The position numbers were made by a program, and so were the translations under genes. Shown here piece by piece: positions 15,424-24,165 of a DNA stretch of 42,457 nt. The stretch is from an uncultured Bacilli bacterium (GTDB taxonomy: Bacteria > Bacillota_I > Bacilli_A > RF39 > UBA660), in NCBI GenBank assembly GCA_934140575.1, contig CAKPBJ010000012.1, forward strand, positions 1 to 42,457. The letters run 5' to 3'. The notes under the pieces were generated by a model, which saw only the letters and a program-made list of their open reading frames with translations, was not told the origin of the DNA and made no database searches. Numbering within the stretch: the stretch's first letter is position 1; every line of letters starts with the position of its first letter.

Positions 15424-15672
15424 ATGGATTTAGTAGAACTTACAAAAAGCATTGTAACTTCTTTAGTAGTTGATACTGATGGAGTTAGTGTTAAGGAATT
15501 TCCTAGTGATTTAGAAAATACTATTCTAATTCAAGTAATGGTAGCTGAATCAGATATGGGAAGAGTTATTGGACGTGATGGACGTACTGCTAATGCTATT
15601 AGAACTTTAGTACAAGCAAGCAGTTCATTACATGACAATAAGTATGTTAAAATTAATATAGATAAATTTTAA
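15424..15672 (+). CDS. khpA: KH-domain RNA-binding protein KhpA
   Basis: The 82-residue single KH-domain protein carries the GxxG loop as VIGRDGRTANAIRTLVQ (about residues 48-65). KhpA acts with KhpB as an RNA chaperone affecting cell division and elongation in Gram-positives. Length and order after rpsP match the family. It ends the operon at tandem terminators. Confidence 0.93.
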   Translation: MDLVELTKSIVTSLVVDTDGVSVKEFPSDLENTILIQVMVAESDMGRVIGRDGRTANAIRTLVQASSSLHDNKYVKINIDKF

Positions 15673-15678
15673 TATTAG

Positions 15679-15741
15679 AACTAGTACATTTTTGTATTAG
15701 TTTTTTTAATTTTCTTGAAAGTAAAATTACTTTCTTTTTTT
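15679..15741 (+). terminator. tandem intrinsic terminators after khpA
   Basis: The first stem is AACTAGTAC (15679-15687) with GTATTAGTT (15694-15702) and T7. The second is GAAAGTA (15717-15723) with TACTTTC (15728-15734) around a 4-base loop, again with T7. Confidence 0.85.
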
Positions 15742-15776
15742 ATTTATTTATTATATAATCTTTATGAGGTAATATT

Positions 15777-16505
15777 ATGAAAGATAATTTATTAATTCCT
15801 AATCATATAGGTATTATTATGGATGGGAATGGTAGATGGGCTAAGGAACGTGGTATGGTTCGTACTATGGGACATAAGACTGCAGTTAAGACTTTGAAAG
15901 GTCTATGTATTCATATGGCTGATATGGGTGTTAAGTACTGTTCTTTATATGCTTTTTCTACTGAAAATTTTAAAAGAGATAAAAAAGAGGTAGACTTTTT
16001 GATGAATTTATTTATAAGTTCATTTAAGAAGGAGTTTGATTTTATTAAAGAAAAGAAAGTAAGAGTTTTATTTTCTGGAAGAAGAGAACCATTGCCTGAA
16101 AAAGTTTTGGAAGCAATGGATGAACTTGTTAATGATACTAAAGATAATACAAGTCTTGTCTTAAATATTTGTCTAAATTATGGAAGTCATGCGGAGATAG
16201 TTGATTCTACTAAGAAAATTTGTGGACTTTATAAAAATGGTGATATTTCATTAGATGATATTACAGAAGATTTTATAAGTAAGCAAATGTATCAAGATTT
16301 ACCGCCACTTGATTTTGTAATTAGAACTAGTGGGGAATTGAGACTTAGTAATTTTATGATGTATCAAGCGAGTTATGCTGAATTTTATTTTCCGAAAACT
16401 TATTTTCCGGATTTTAATGAGAAAGAATTTGATAAAGCAATTTTGGAATTTAATAAGAGAAATAGAAGATTTGGAGGGATTGTAGATGAAGACAAGAGTG
16501 CTTAG
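15777..16505 (+). CDS. uppS: undecaprenyl diphosphate synthase (cis-prenyltransferase)
   Basis: The 242-residue enzyme extends farnesyl-PP with isopentenyl-PP to the C55 carrier lipid for peptidoglycan. Visible motifs are IIMDGNGRWAKERG (catalytic Asp16), GHKTAVKTLK, LYAFSTENFKR, LNYGSHAEI and the C-terminal DFVIRTSGELRLSNF with YAEFYF. A -10 (TATAAT, 15754-15759) lies upstream. Its end overlaps the cdsA start by 20 bases, so the two are coupled. Confidence 0.96.
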   Translation: MKDNLLIPNHIGIIMDGNGRWAKERGMVRTMGHKTAVKTLKGLCIHMADMGVKYCSLYAFSTENFKRDKKEVDFLMNLFISSFKKEFDFIKEKKVRVLFSGRREPLPEKVLEAMDELVNDTKDNTSLVLNICLNYGSHAEIVDSTKKICGLYKNGDISLDDITEDFISKQMYQDLPPLDFVIRTSGELRLSNFMMYQASYAEFYFPKTYFPDFNEKEFDKAILEFNKRNRRFGGIVDEDKSA

Positions 16506-17286
16506 TGCGATATTAATTATTGCGGTATTTATACCATTTTTTATACTAGGAGGAGTTCCATTTTTAGTATTTATGTCTATACTTGGACTTTTTGGATTTT
16601 ATGAGTTACTTAAAGTACGTGAATCTAAAAAGAAATTTCCTTTATGGTTAAAAGTTATTGCTTATTTAATGGTACTTGGTTTTTGTTTAAATAATGTGGG
16701 GTCAATTGAATTTACTTATAACTTTGATTATAGAGTAATGGCGTTAATTATATTTTTATTTTTAGTACCTATAGTATTTATTAATAACAATAAAGAATAT
16801 AATTTGAATGATGCTTTGTTTTTAATTGGTTCTGTATTGTTTATTGGATTTAGTTTTAATTTAATTATAATAACTCGTAATTTTGATATGAATTACTTAC
16901 TATATTTATTATTAATTACTACTATGACTGATACTTTTGCTTTACTAAGTGGTATGCTTGTTGGAAAACATAAGTTATGTCCGAATATTAGTCCTAATAA
17001 GACTATTGAAGGAGCAATTGGTGGAAGTATAATGGGAACTATAATTGCAAGTGCATTTTATTTTACAGTAATTAATTCATCAATTAGTTTAGTATTTTTA
17101 ATATTTATTACTTGTTTACTTACAATTATTGGACAAGTTGGAGATTTAGTTTTTTCATCTATAAAAAGATATTATGATGTTAAGGACTTTTCTAATTTAA
17201 TACCTGGGCATGGTGGTATACTTGATAGATTTGATAGTTTAATATTTGTTACATTAGCATTTATAATTATTGTAGGATTAATATAA
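16486..17286 (+). CDS. cdsA: phosphatidate cytidylyltransferase
   Basis: The 266-residue integral membrane enzyme makes CDP-diacylglycerol from phosphatidic acid and CTP. It has about eight hydrophobic segments and the CdsA signatures SPNKTIEGAIGGSIMGT (about 168-185) and GDLVFSSIKRYYDVKDFSNLIPGHGGILDRFDSL (about 220-253). The start overlaps uppS; the RBS is GGAGG within uppS. In Bacillus dxr would come next, but rseP follows directly. Confidence 0.95.
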   Translation: MKTRVLSAILIIAVFIPFFILGGVPFLVFMSILGLFGFYELLKVRESKKKFPLWLKVIAYLMVLGFCLNNVGSIEFTYNFDYRVMALIIFLFLVPIVFINNNKEYNLNDALFLIGSVLFIGFSFNLIIITRNFDMNYLLYLLLITTMTDTFALLSGMLVGKHKLCPNISPNKTIEGAIGGSIMGTIIASAFYFTVINSSISLVFLIFITCLLTIIGQVGDLVFSSIKRYYDVKDFSNLIPGHGGILDRFDSLIFVTLAFIIIVGLI

Positions 17287-17298
17287 GGAGGGGTTTAA

Positions 17299-18354
17299 TT
17301 GTCAATAATATTAAATTTAATTTTATTTGTTATTATTTTAGGAGTAATTGTATTTGTACATGAATTTGGTCACTTTATATTGGCTAAATTAAATGGTGTA
17401 TATGTTTATGAGTTTTCTATTGGTATGGGTCCTCGTATTTGGGGATTTCATAAAGGGGAAACTGATTATAATATAAGGGCTATTCCTATTGGTGGTTTCT
17501 GTGCTATGGCTGGGGAAGATTTAGATGATGATGATTTGAAGAAGATTCCAAAAGATAAAAGATTACAAGCTAAAAAAGCATGGCAAAGATTTTTAATTAT
17601 GTTATTTGGACCTATGAATAACTTTATACTTGCAGTAATTCTTTTATTCTTTATTGCACTTATTTGGGGTGGCTCTACAATGCGACCTGTTATTACTCAA
17701 GTTGAGAAAGGTTCTGCTGCATATAATGCTGGAATTAAAGCGAATGATAAAGTTTTAAAAATAAATAATCATAAAATTAGTACAAGTGATGATATAACTC
17801 TTTATTTAGCAGTTGCTAATCCAAAGAAGGGTACTACTTTTAATGTTGAACATAAAAATGGTGAAGTTGAAACAATTAAAGTAAAACCTGAGAAAGTAAA
17901 AGTAAAAGATTCTGTTTCATATAAATATGGAATAGGAATTTCTCAAGAAAAAACAAAAGGTTTTGTGGGAGCTATTACTTATACTTATCAAAAGACAGTT
18001 TCTATTTTTAAACAAATGTATATTACAGTTGGATATTTATTTACTGGTGGTATTTCATTGAATCAATTATCTGGACCAGTTGGAATTTATTCAATCGTTG
18101 GTGAACAGAGTAAAGCTGGACTTGCTAATATTTTATATTTAGTTGCGTTTTTAAGTATTAATGTTGGATTTATTAATTTACTTCCAATTCCTGCTTTTGA
18201 TGGAGGACATATTTTATTTATAATTATTGAGAAATTAAAAGGAAGTCCAGTTAAGCCTGAACTTGAAAATAAAATTCATACGGTGTTCTTAGTCTTATTA
18301 ATGGTTTTGATGTTAGTTATAACATTTAATGATATTTTGAGATTATTTCATTAG
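17299..18354 (+). CDS. rseP: site-2 intramembrane metalloprotease RseP/RasP
   Basis: The 351-residue protease cleaves membrane proteins such as anti-sigma factors and signal peptide remnants within the bilayer. The zinc site HEFGH is at residues 21-25 in the first membrane segment; the second ligand motif NLLPIPAFDGGH is near 290. One PDZ domain lies at about 125-200 (VEKGSAAYNAGIKANDKVLKINN). It starts with TTG after a strong AAGGAGGGG. It is the last gene of the uppS-cdsA-rseP operon. Confidence 0.95.
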   Translation: MSIILNLILFVIILGVIVFVHEFGHFILAKLNGVYVYEFSIGMGPRIWGFHKGETDYNIRAIPIGGFCAMAGEDLDDDDLKKIPKDKRLQAKKAWQRFLIMLFGPMNNFILAVILLFFIALIWGGSTMRPVITQVEKGSAAYNAGIKANDKVLKINNHKISTSDDITLYLAVANPKKGTTFNVEHKNGEVETIKVKPEKVKVKDSVSYKYGIGISQEKTKGFVGAITYTYQKTVSIFKQMYITVGYLFTGGISLNQLSGPVGIYSIVGEQSKAGLANILYLVAFLSINVGFINLLPIPAFDGGHILFIIIEKLKGSPVKPELENKIHTVFLVLLMVLMLVITFNDILRLFH

Positions 18355-18391
18355 TATTTAATGTACAATTATTTTACATTTTATGAAATAT

Positions 18392-18420
18392 TAAAGTAGT
18401 TAATTAATTACTACTTTTTT
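18392..18420 (+). terminator. intrinsic terminator after rseP
   Basis: AAAGTAGT (18393-18400) pairs with ACTACTTT (18410-18417) and is followed by T-rich sequence. Confidence 0.8.
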
Positions 18421-18459
18421 ATTTTAGGGTATAATTGATTTAGAGTAAGGAGGAATTTT

Positions 18460-18609
18460 ATGATTATTTTGTTTTTACTTATAATTGTTGTATTACTTTT
18501 TACTGGCGTTGTTGGATATTTATTATTTAATAAGGATAATAATTCAAATTTTATCAATAATACTATTGTAGATGATAGTTCTAAATATATAGATGATGAA
18601 ATAATTTGA
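18460..18609 (+). CDS. small single-pass membrane protein (49 residues)
   Basis: An ATG with AAGGAGG seven bases upstream opens a 49-codon frame: a hydrophobic segment (residues about 2-22, MIILFLLIIVVLLFTGVVGY) followed by a short Asn/Asp-rich tail. A TATAAT at 18430-18435 could be its -10. It shares a transcript and design with the next small gene. Function unknown. Confidence 0.65.
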   Translation: MIILFLLIIVVLLFTGVVGYLLFNKDNNSNFINNTIVDDSSKYIDDEII

Positions 18610-18619
18610 GGTGAAGTGT

Positions 18620-18835
18620 GTGGATGTAGTATATATTACTTTAATAGTAGTTGCTGGTTTATTATTTTTTATTGGAGTAATTATTGGAATTATTCAAAAT
18701 AGTTATGTTAAGAGTTTAGAAAATACTGTTAGTATACCTGTAATTGGTGATGGTATAAGGAATAGAGCTTTTTCTAAAAATGATAATATTGAGTCATTAG
18801 ATGTGGATGATGATTGTGATGAAGAATTGATATAA
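18620..18835 (+). CDS. small single-pass membrane protein (71 residues)
   Basis: GTG 18620 is taken as start because GAGGTGA (18608-18614) is correctly spaced; an in-frame GTG at 18611 lies in that RBS. The protein has one membrane helix (about residues 4-26) and an acidic C-terminus rich in Asp and Glu. The RBS overlaps the stop of the preceding small gene, so the two are probably coupled. Function unknown. Confidence 0.6.
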   Translation: MDVVYITLIVVAGLLFFIGVIIGIIQNSYVKSLENTVSIPVIGDGIRNRAFSKNDNIESLDVDDDCDEELI

Positions 18836-18850
18836 AATTCTTCTTTTTTT
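18821..18850 (+). terminator. intrinsic terminator before priA
   Basis: GAAGAATT (18821-18828) pairs with AATTCTTC (18836-18843), then T7. It includes the stop codon of the small gene. Confidence 0.85.
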
Positions 18851-18851
18851 C

Positions 18852-18860
18852 TGATATAAT
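18852..18860 (+). promoter_or_regulatory. extended -10 promoter of priA
   Basis: TGATATAAT directly follows the terminator T-run. The predicted start near 18867 excludes the ATG at 18861 as the priA start. Confidence 0.6.
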
Positions 18861-18881
18861 ATGTTTATTGGTGGTGATACT

Positions 18882-21053
18882 TTGATTGCAGGTGTTTTAG
18901 TTGAAATATCTAATAAAAATGTTGATAGGATTTTTGAATATAATATTCCTGATAATCTTATTAAAGATATTAAGGTTGGAATTAGAGTATTGGTTCCGTT
19001 TGGTAAAATGAAACTTGAAGGGTTTGTATTAGAAATAAAGAGTGAGAAAAGTACTAATAAAGAACTTAGAGATATATTAGAAATTGTTGATGGAGAGATT
19101 GTTTTAAATGATGAGTTAATGAAACTTGGAAAAATTATGAGTCATGATACATTATCAACGTTAATATCTTGTTATCAAGTAATGTTACCAAAGGCGTTAA
19201 AAGCTAAAAATGGTTCGGAAGTTAATATAAAATATGATACTTTTTATAAGATAAAAAATATTGATGATAATGTTAAGTTAAATGATACACAAAGAAAAAT
19301 AATAGATTTAGTAAGAGAAGAAGAATTAGTTATTAGAAAAAGATTAATGGATATTTCTTCTAGTAGTTTAAATACACTTATAAAAAATGGATATCTTGAA
19401 GCTGTTTTAAAAGAACATTATAGAGTTAATTATGACAGTAGAGAGTGTATAATACATGAACTTACACCATTACAAAGGTTGTGTGTCGATAGTGTTATTA
19501 AAAATGATCCTAATACTTATTTGTTATATGGGGTTACTGGTTCTGGGAAGACTGAGGTTTATATGGAACTTATTGATAACTATTTAAAGAAGGGTATGAG
19601 TAGTATTGTTTTGGTTCCTGAGATATCTTTGACTCCGCAGATGGTTAGAAGATTTCAAGAAAGGTTTGGTAAGAGAATAGCTGCTTTACATTCTGGACTT
19701 AGTGATGGTGAAAAGTATGATGAGTGGAGAAGGATTATAAGGGGTGAAGCTTCTATTGTTATTGGAGCTCGTAGTGCAATATTTGCTCCTCTTGATAATA
19801 TTGGAATAATTATTATTGATGAAGAACATAGTGATTCATATAAACAAAGTGATCCTAGTCCTAGATATAATGCAAAGGATATTGCTTTGATTAGGTCTAA
19901 ATATCATAATTGTCCACTTGTTATGGGAAGTGCTACTCCATCACTTGAAGCAATGGCTAGAGCTCGTAAGGGTGTTTATAAGTTGTTGGAGTTACCTGAA
20001 AGGGTTAATGGTAAAACTTTGCCTAAAATTAATATTGTTGATATGAATCAAGAATTAAGAAAAGTGAAGGGACATTTTTCTAGAATACTTATTGATGAGA
20101 TTAATAAAAGACTTGATGTACATGAACAAGTTATTTTGCTTCTTAACAGGCGGGGTTATTCTAATTTTGTTACTTGTAAAAATTGTGGTTATACTTTTAA
20201 GTGCCCAAATTGTGATATAACACTGACTTATCATAAAAGCAGTAATACTTTGAGGTGTCATTATTGTGGATATGGAGAACGTGTGTATAGTGAATGTCCA
20301 AGTTGTCATGAAAAGGCACTTAGTAATTTAGGTGTTGGTACTCAAAAGGTAGAAGAAGAATTGAATGAAACTTTTCCTGGTGTTAGAGTTCTTAGAATGG
20401 ATTATGATACTACTTCTAGAAAAGGAAAACATGAAGAGATGATTGAGTCTTTTAAAAATGGGGAATATGATATTCTTCTTGGTACTCAAATGGTTGCGAA
20501 AGGTCTTGATTTTTCAAATGTAACTTTAGTTGGAGTAATCAATGCTGATACATCTTTAAACATTCCAGATTTTAGAAGTAGTGAAAATACATATTCTTTA
20601 CTCAGTCAGGTTGCAGGTAGAAGTGGTCGTAGTAAGAAAGATGGAAGTGTTATTATTCAGACATTTAATCCAGATCATTATGCTATAAGTTTAACTAAAT
20701 ATAATGATTATTTAAAATTTTATGAAAAAGAGATGGCTATTAGAAGACAGTTAAAATATCCTCCATATTTTTATTTGTGTAATATTAGAATTAGTGGAGA
20801 GGATTCAGCTTATATATTTAATGAGGCTTTAAAAATAAAAAGAAGTTTAGATAGAAATTTAAATAATTTTATAATTTTAGGACCTAGTTCTAGTAGTTTA
20901 TTTAAAATTAATAATATATTTAGATATAATATTATTTTAAAATATAAGAGTGATTTAGGATTACGTGAGGTTTTAGAAAAAATTATTGATCACTATAAAA
21001 CTAATAAAAAGATTAAAGTTGATGTGGATTTTAATCCTAGTCAAATGTTATAA
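18882..21053 (+). CDS. priA: primosomal replication restart helicase PriA
   Basis: The 723-residue protein has the N-terminal DNA 3'-end binding domain (GVRVLVPFGKMKLEGFV), Walker A LYGVTGSGKTEVY near residue 217, the DEEH Walker B in IIIIDEEHSDSYKQ, and two zinc-binding cysteine sets (CKNCGYTFKCPNCD, CHYCGYGERVYSECPSC) between helicase halves. GTQMVAKGLDF and QVAGRSGR are later helicase motifs. It reloads the replisome at stalled forks. TTG 18882 after GGTGGTG is preferred over ATG 18861, which sits right behind the -10 box. Confidence 0.94.
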   Translation: MIAGVLVEISNKNVDRIFEYNIPDNLIKDIKVGIRVLVPFGKMKLEGFVLEIKSEKSTNKELRDILEIVDGEIVLNDELMKLGKIMSHDTLSTLISCYQVMLPKALKAKNGSEVNIKYDTFYKIKNIDDNVKLNDTQRKIIDLVREEELVIRKRLMDISSSSLNTLIKNGYLEAVLKEHYRVNYDSRECIIHELTPLQRLCVDSVIKNDPNTYLLYGVTGSGKTEVYMELIDNYLKKGMSSIVLVPEISLTPQMVRRFQERFGKRIAALHSGLSDGEKYDEWRRIIRGEASIVIGARSAIFAPLDNIGIIIIDEEHSDSYKQSDPSPRYNAKDIALIRSKYHNCPLVMGSATPSLEAMARARKGVYKLLELPERVNGKTLPKINIVDMNQELRKVKGHFSRILIDEINKRLDVHEQVILLLNRRGYSNFVTCKNCGYTFKCPNCDITLTYHKSSNTLRCHYCGYGERVYSECPSCHEKALSNLGVGTQKVEEELNETFPGVRVLRMDYDTTSRKGKHEEMIESFKNGEYDILLGTQMVAKGLDFSNVTLVGVINADTSLNIPDFRSSENTYSLLSQVAGRSGRSKKDGSVIIQTFNPDHYAISLTKYNDYLKFYEKEMAIRRQLKYPPYFYLCNIRISGEDSAYIFNEALKIKRSLDRNLNNFIILGPSSSSLFKINNIFRYNIILKYKSDLGLREVLEKIIDHYKTNKKIKVDVDFNPSQML

Positions 21054-21091
21054 AATATGGTATTCTATTTATTAGAATAGGGGTGAATGAT

Positions 21092-21304
21092 ATGAATAAT
21101 CAATTACCAGAAAAAGAAGAATTAGAATTTAATAAGAATAAGCGTGAAGGTTATGAACAATTAATGAAAGATTCTTCATCTAATTTAGATGGGTATTGGG
21201 ATAGAAAAAATCCTTTTGTTGTAATATTTTTACTTATTTTATTTATTATTATTGTTGTAGGAGCAGGGTATTATATAATAACTTATTATAATACTATGAG
21301 GTAG
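21092..21304 (+). CDS. small membrane protein with charged N-terminus
   Basis: The 70-residue protein has a charged cytoplasmic half (PEKEELEFNKNKREGYEQL), then DGYWDRKNPF and one membrane helix (about 42-64). ATG 21092 is used with AGGGGTGA upstream. A short inverted repeat TATTCTA/TAGAATA lies just before the RBS. It occupies the place where def usually stands between priA and fmt, but it is not deformylase. Function unknown. Confidence 0.6.
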   Translation: MNNQLPEKEELEFNKNKREGYEQLMKDSSSNLDGYWDRKNPFVVIFLLILFIIIVVGAGYYIITYYNTMR

Positions 21305-21328
21305 TTAATTTTTTTAGGAGGGGATTAT

Positions 21329-22495
21329 ATGCTTGATGAATATTTAAATAGAAAAGATGTTCATTTATTTATTAATAGAATAATAAATAATAGTGGGTAT
21401 AATTCTAAGGACAGAGTATTATCTATCATGCGTTATGCTACTTCTCGTGATATAGCTCTTTTTACTTTTTATGATGCTCTTTTTAAATTTAGAGTTGTTG
21501 TCGATGATTTTATTTTATTTCCAGAATATCTTAAAGATTTAGAAAAATTATATAAAAAAATTGATAATTATGATGATGTGAGTGCGGGGATTAATAAATT
21601 AATTTGTAAGAATGTTGTGCTTAAATTAAATATAAAGAATTTAGATGATAGTCGTAGTAAATATAGAATTGTTGCATATGTATTTGATAAATATGTTGTT
21701 AATGGGTATTATTTTCATGGATTTAATAGTGCTTATTTAGATGATGTGAAAAAAGGTACTTTTAATCCAGAAGTTTATAATAGTAATTATGATAAGATGA
21801 AAAAAATAGATAGTATATTTAAAAAATATAATATAAATGGAGTATTTGAAAAAGACTTTTCAAAAAAAGAAATATATTATACAGATAGTTTAGTTATGGG
21901 ATGTTACTACTCAATGTATTCTCCTTTATACTTTTATAACTTTTTACTAGATAATAATTATTTTAAATATGAATTTAGAGAAGATGAATATTTAAAAAAT
22001 GGACTTTTAAATTATACTAAGAACTTGAAAAGGTTTATGAAATTTAATGGTTTTAGTGAGAGTGATAAGAATACTGTTTTAAGTATTGTTTGTGATGAGT
22101 GGAGATTTATTAATAGTAGAAGTAATAATATTAATTTGTTGTTTGTTAGGAGGAGTTCTATTTCTAATAATTCTAATAATATTAATGATTATTATGATGA
22201 GAATGGTAATGTTTTTGAGTTAGTTGATAAGATGCTTTGTTGTAAGAAGAATAGTATTTCTTCTAGTACTTGTTTATATAATAATTATGGTATTATTAAT
22301 TTTTCTGATTGTTTTGTGAGTAATTTAGGTAATTTAGATATATCTAATTTAGATGATAAGCAATCTTATAATAATAGTTTTAGTTTTAGTAATGCTTATG
22401 GAAAGGCTTCTATTTTTATAATTTTAGGTTCACTACTTATATCTTTTGGTGTTATTATAACTATATTGATGATTCTTAGAGGAGGTAGTTTATGA
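21329..22495 (+). CDS. tail-anchored protein of unknown function
   Basis: The 388-residue protein has a large, soluble N-terminal part rich in Tyr, Asn and Asp and a single C-terminal membrane helix (about 360-382), so it would be anchored with most of its mass in the cytoplasm. A stretch at about residues 121-140 (YYFHGFNSAYLDDVKKGTF) recalls the 'HG...I..GxF' opening of ADP-ribosyltransferase-like folds, but the rest does not allow a firm call. The RBS is AGGAGGGGA. The stop overlaps the fmt start, so the gene is in the fmt operon. Confidence 0.65.
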   Translation: MLDEYLNRKDVHLFINRIINNSGYNSKDRVLSIMRYATSRDIALFTFYDALFKFRVVVDDFILFPEYLKDLEKLYKKIDNYDDVSAGINKLICKNVVLKLNIKNLDDSRSKYRIVAYVFDKYVVNGYYFHGFNSAYLDDVKKGTFNPEVYNSNYDKMKKIDSIFKKYNINGVFEKDFSKKEIYYTDSLVMGCYYSMYSPLYFYNFLLDNNYFKYEFREDEYLKNGLLNYTKNLKRFMKFNGFSESDKNTVLSIVCDEWRFINSRSNNINLLFVRRSSISNNSNNINDYYDENGNVFELVDKMLCCKKNSISSSTCLYNNYGIINFSDCFVSNLGNLDISNLDDKQSYNNSFSFSNAYGKASIFIILGSLLISFGVIITILMILRGGSL

Positions 22496-23418
22496 GAGTT
22501 GTATTTATGGGAACTCCTGATTTTGCTGTTACAGTACTTCAGGCTTTAATTGATAATTATGATGTTGTTGGGGTTGTTAGTCAACCTGATAAGAGAGTTG
22601 GAAGACATCAAGAACTTAAGTCTACTCCAGTTAAAGAGTTAGCTCTTAAGTATAATATTCCTGTTTTTCAACCAGTAAAAATAAGGGAAGATTATGAGGA
22701 TATATTAGCTTTAAATCCAGATATTATTATTACTTGTGCATATGGGCAAATTATTCCTAAGGCTATACTTGATTTTCCACGTCTTGGTTGTATAAATGTA
22801 CATGCATCATTACTTCCTAAATTAAGAGGTGGAGCACCTATTCATAAGGCTATTATTGATGGTTATAAAACTACAGGTATTACTATTATGTATATGGATT
22901 GTAAGATGGATAGTGGAGATATTATTTCTCAAGAAGAGGTTCCTATTTTAGATGATGATAATTTAGAGAAGTTACATGATAAGCTTAGTGAAGTAGGAGC
23001 AAAACTTTTAATAAAGTCTTTACCTAGTATAATTGATGGGACTAATGAACGTATAAAACAGAATTTAGATGAAGTAACTTATGCTTATAATATTAAACGA
23101 GAAGAAGAACATATTGATTTTAGTAAGAGTAGTAGAGAAGTATTTAATTTAATTAGAGGACTTAGTCCTATTCCTTCTGCCAATGCTATTTTAGATTCAA
23201 AAGAAATGAAGATTTATGATAGCTATATTTTAGATAAAAAGTATGATGGTTCTACTTCAGAAATTGTAGATATTATTAAAGATGGTATTGTTGTGAAGAC
23301 TGGCGATGGAGCAATTGTTTTAACTTCTATTAAACCATTTGGTAAAAAGAAAATGGATGCGAAGTCTTATGTTAATGGGGCTTCAAGAGATAATCTTATT
23401 GGTAAGGTGTTTGAGTAA
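22492..23418 (+). CDS. fmt: methionyl-tRNA formyltransferase
   Basis: The 308-residue enzyme formylates initiator Met-tRNA with 10-formyl-THF. It shows VVFMGTPDFAVTVL at the start, the folate-site signature INVHASLLPKLRGGAPIHKAI (about 102-122) with the catalytic Asn and His, the catalytic Asp in MDSGDII, and a C-terminal OB domain. Its ATG overlaps the previous stop (ATGA) with GGAGG upstream. The partner deformylase gene def is not beside it. Confidence 0.96.
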   Translation: MRVVFMGTPDFAVTVLQALIDNYDVVGVVSQPDKRVGRHQELKSTPVKELALKYNIPVFQPVKIREDYEDILALNPDIIITCAYGQIIPKAILDFPRLGCINVHASLLPKLRGGAPIHKAIIDGYKTTGITIMYMDCKMDSGDIISQEEVPILDDDNLEKLHDKLSEVGAKLLIKSLPSIIDGTNERIKQNLDEVTYAYNIKREEEHIDFSKSSREVFNLIRGLSPIPSANAILDSKEMKIYDSYILDKKYDGSTSEIVDIIKDGIVVKTGDGAIVLTSIKPFGKKKMDAKSYVNGASRDNLIGKVFE

Positions 23419-24122
23419 TGAAAAAAGTTATTGATATTTTTAAAGAACTTAAAAAGACTCCTAGAGGGAAATCTATATTATTCTTTGGCGGATATTTAAT
23501 TTTTTTCGTTGTTTTAATGGTTCTTGTTAGAGTATCTGGGAATAATAATTATAAATCTGATTCTTCAATATATAATAATAGAGAGCTATTTTCTGTTAAT
23601 GAGATAAGAGATAATAATTATAAATTTACTTATAATGTTAAATTAGATGGAGTAGTTTATAGTTATAGTGGAACACGTAATAATAATAGAATTTTATTTA
23701 AATTTAATAATTTAGATTATTATGTTGATGGGAATAAGTATTATGTAAATAATAATGGTACTTGGAATTCTTGTGATAATCCAATTATGTTTAATGAGTT
23801 TTTTTACGGAGAAAATGTTAAAAAAATACTTAATAGAGCTAGTAATGAGTCTACTACAAAATATGAAGATGGTAGACGTGAGTTTAATATGCTTATTTCT
23901 ACTAATACTTTAAATGAGTTATTTACTGGTAAAATTACTGATTTTGATGAAGTGCCTAATAAGATTGTAGTAGGTACAACAAAAGAGTTAAAGGCAAATA
24001 GTATTAATTATAATTTAGATAGTTATTGCAGACTTAGTCAGTTATGTAATACTGGTCTTACTATTGAGGTTTCGTATGATGACTTTGGTAAGATAGAAGT
24101 AATAGATAATCCTATGGAGTAG
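23418..24122 (+). CDS. membrane-anchored extracellular protein of unknown function
   Basis: The 234-residue protein has a basic N-terminus, one membrane helix (about 18-41) and an external beta-rich domain with repeated strand patterns (YNVKLDGVVYSYSGTR, FNNLDYYVDGNKYYVNNNGTW) that resemble lipoprotein-like LolA/LppX folds. Three Cys occur in the external part. The start codon shares one base with the fmt stop, so it is coupled to fmt and lies where rsmB sits in Bacillus. Function unknown. Confidence 0.6.
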   Translation: MKKVIDIFKELKKTPRGKSILFFGGYLIFFVVLMVLVRVSGNNNYKSDSSIYNNRELFSVNEIRDNNYKFTYNVKLDGVVYSYSGTRNNNRILFKFNNLDYYVDGNKYYVNNNGTWNSCDNPIMFNEFFYGENVKKILNRASNESTTKYEDGRREFNMLISTNTLNELFTGKITDFDEVPNKIVVGTTKELKANSINYNLDSYCRLSQLCNTGLTIEVSYDDFGKIEVIDNPME

Positions 24123-24134
24123 GCTTATCTTTTT
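24105..24134 (+). terminator. intrinsic terminator before rlmN
   Basis: GATAATCCTA (24105-24114) pairs with TAGGCTTATC (24120-24129) with one mismatch, then T5. It contains the stop codon. Confidence 0.65.
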
Positions 24135-24135
24135 A

Positions 24136-24144
24136 TGTTATAAT
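24136..24144 (+). promoter_or_regulatory. extended -10 promoter of rlmN
   Basis: TGTTATAAT immediately follows the terminator T-run, 22 bases before the rlmN ATG. A start near 24151 rules out the TTG there as the translation start. Confidence 0.55.
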
Positions 24145-24165
24145 AATTAATTGGAAGTGATATTT

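Noticed and set aside
20055..20309. Reverse-strand open frame inside priA
   Set aside because: Antisense shadow of the zinc-binding region of PriA.
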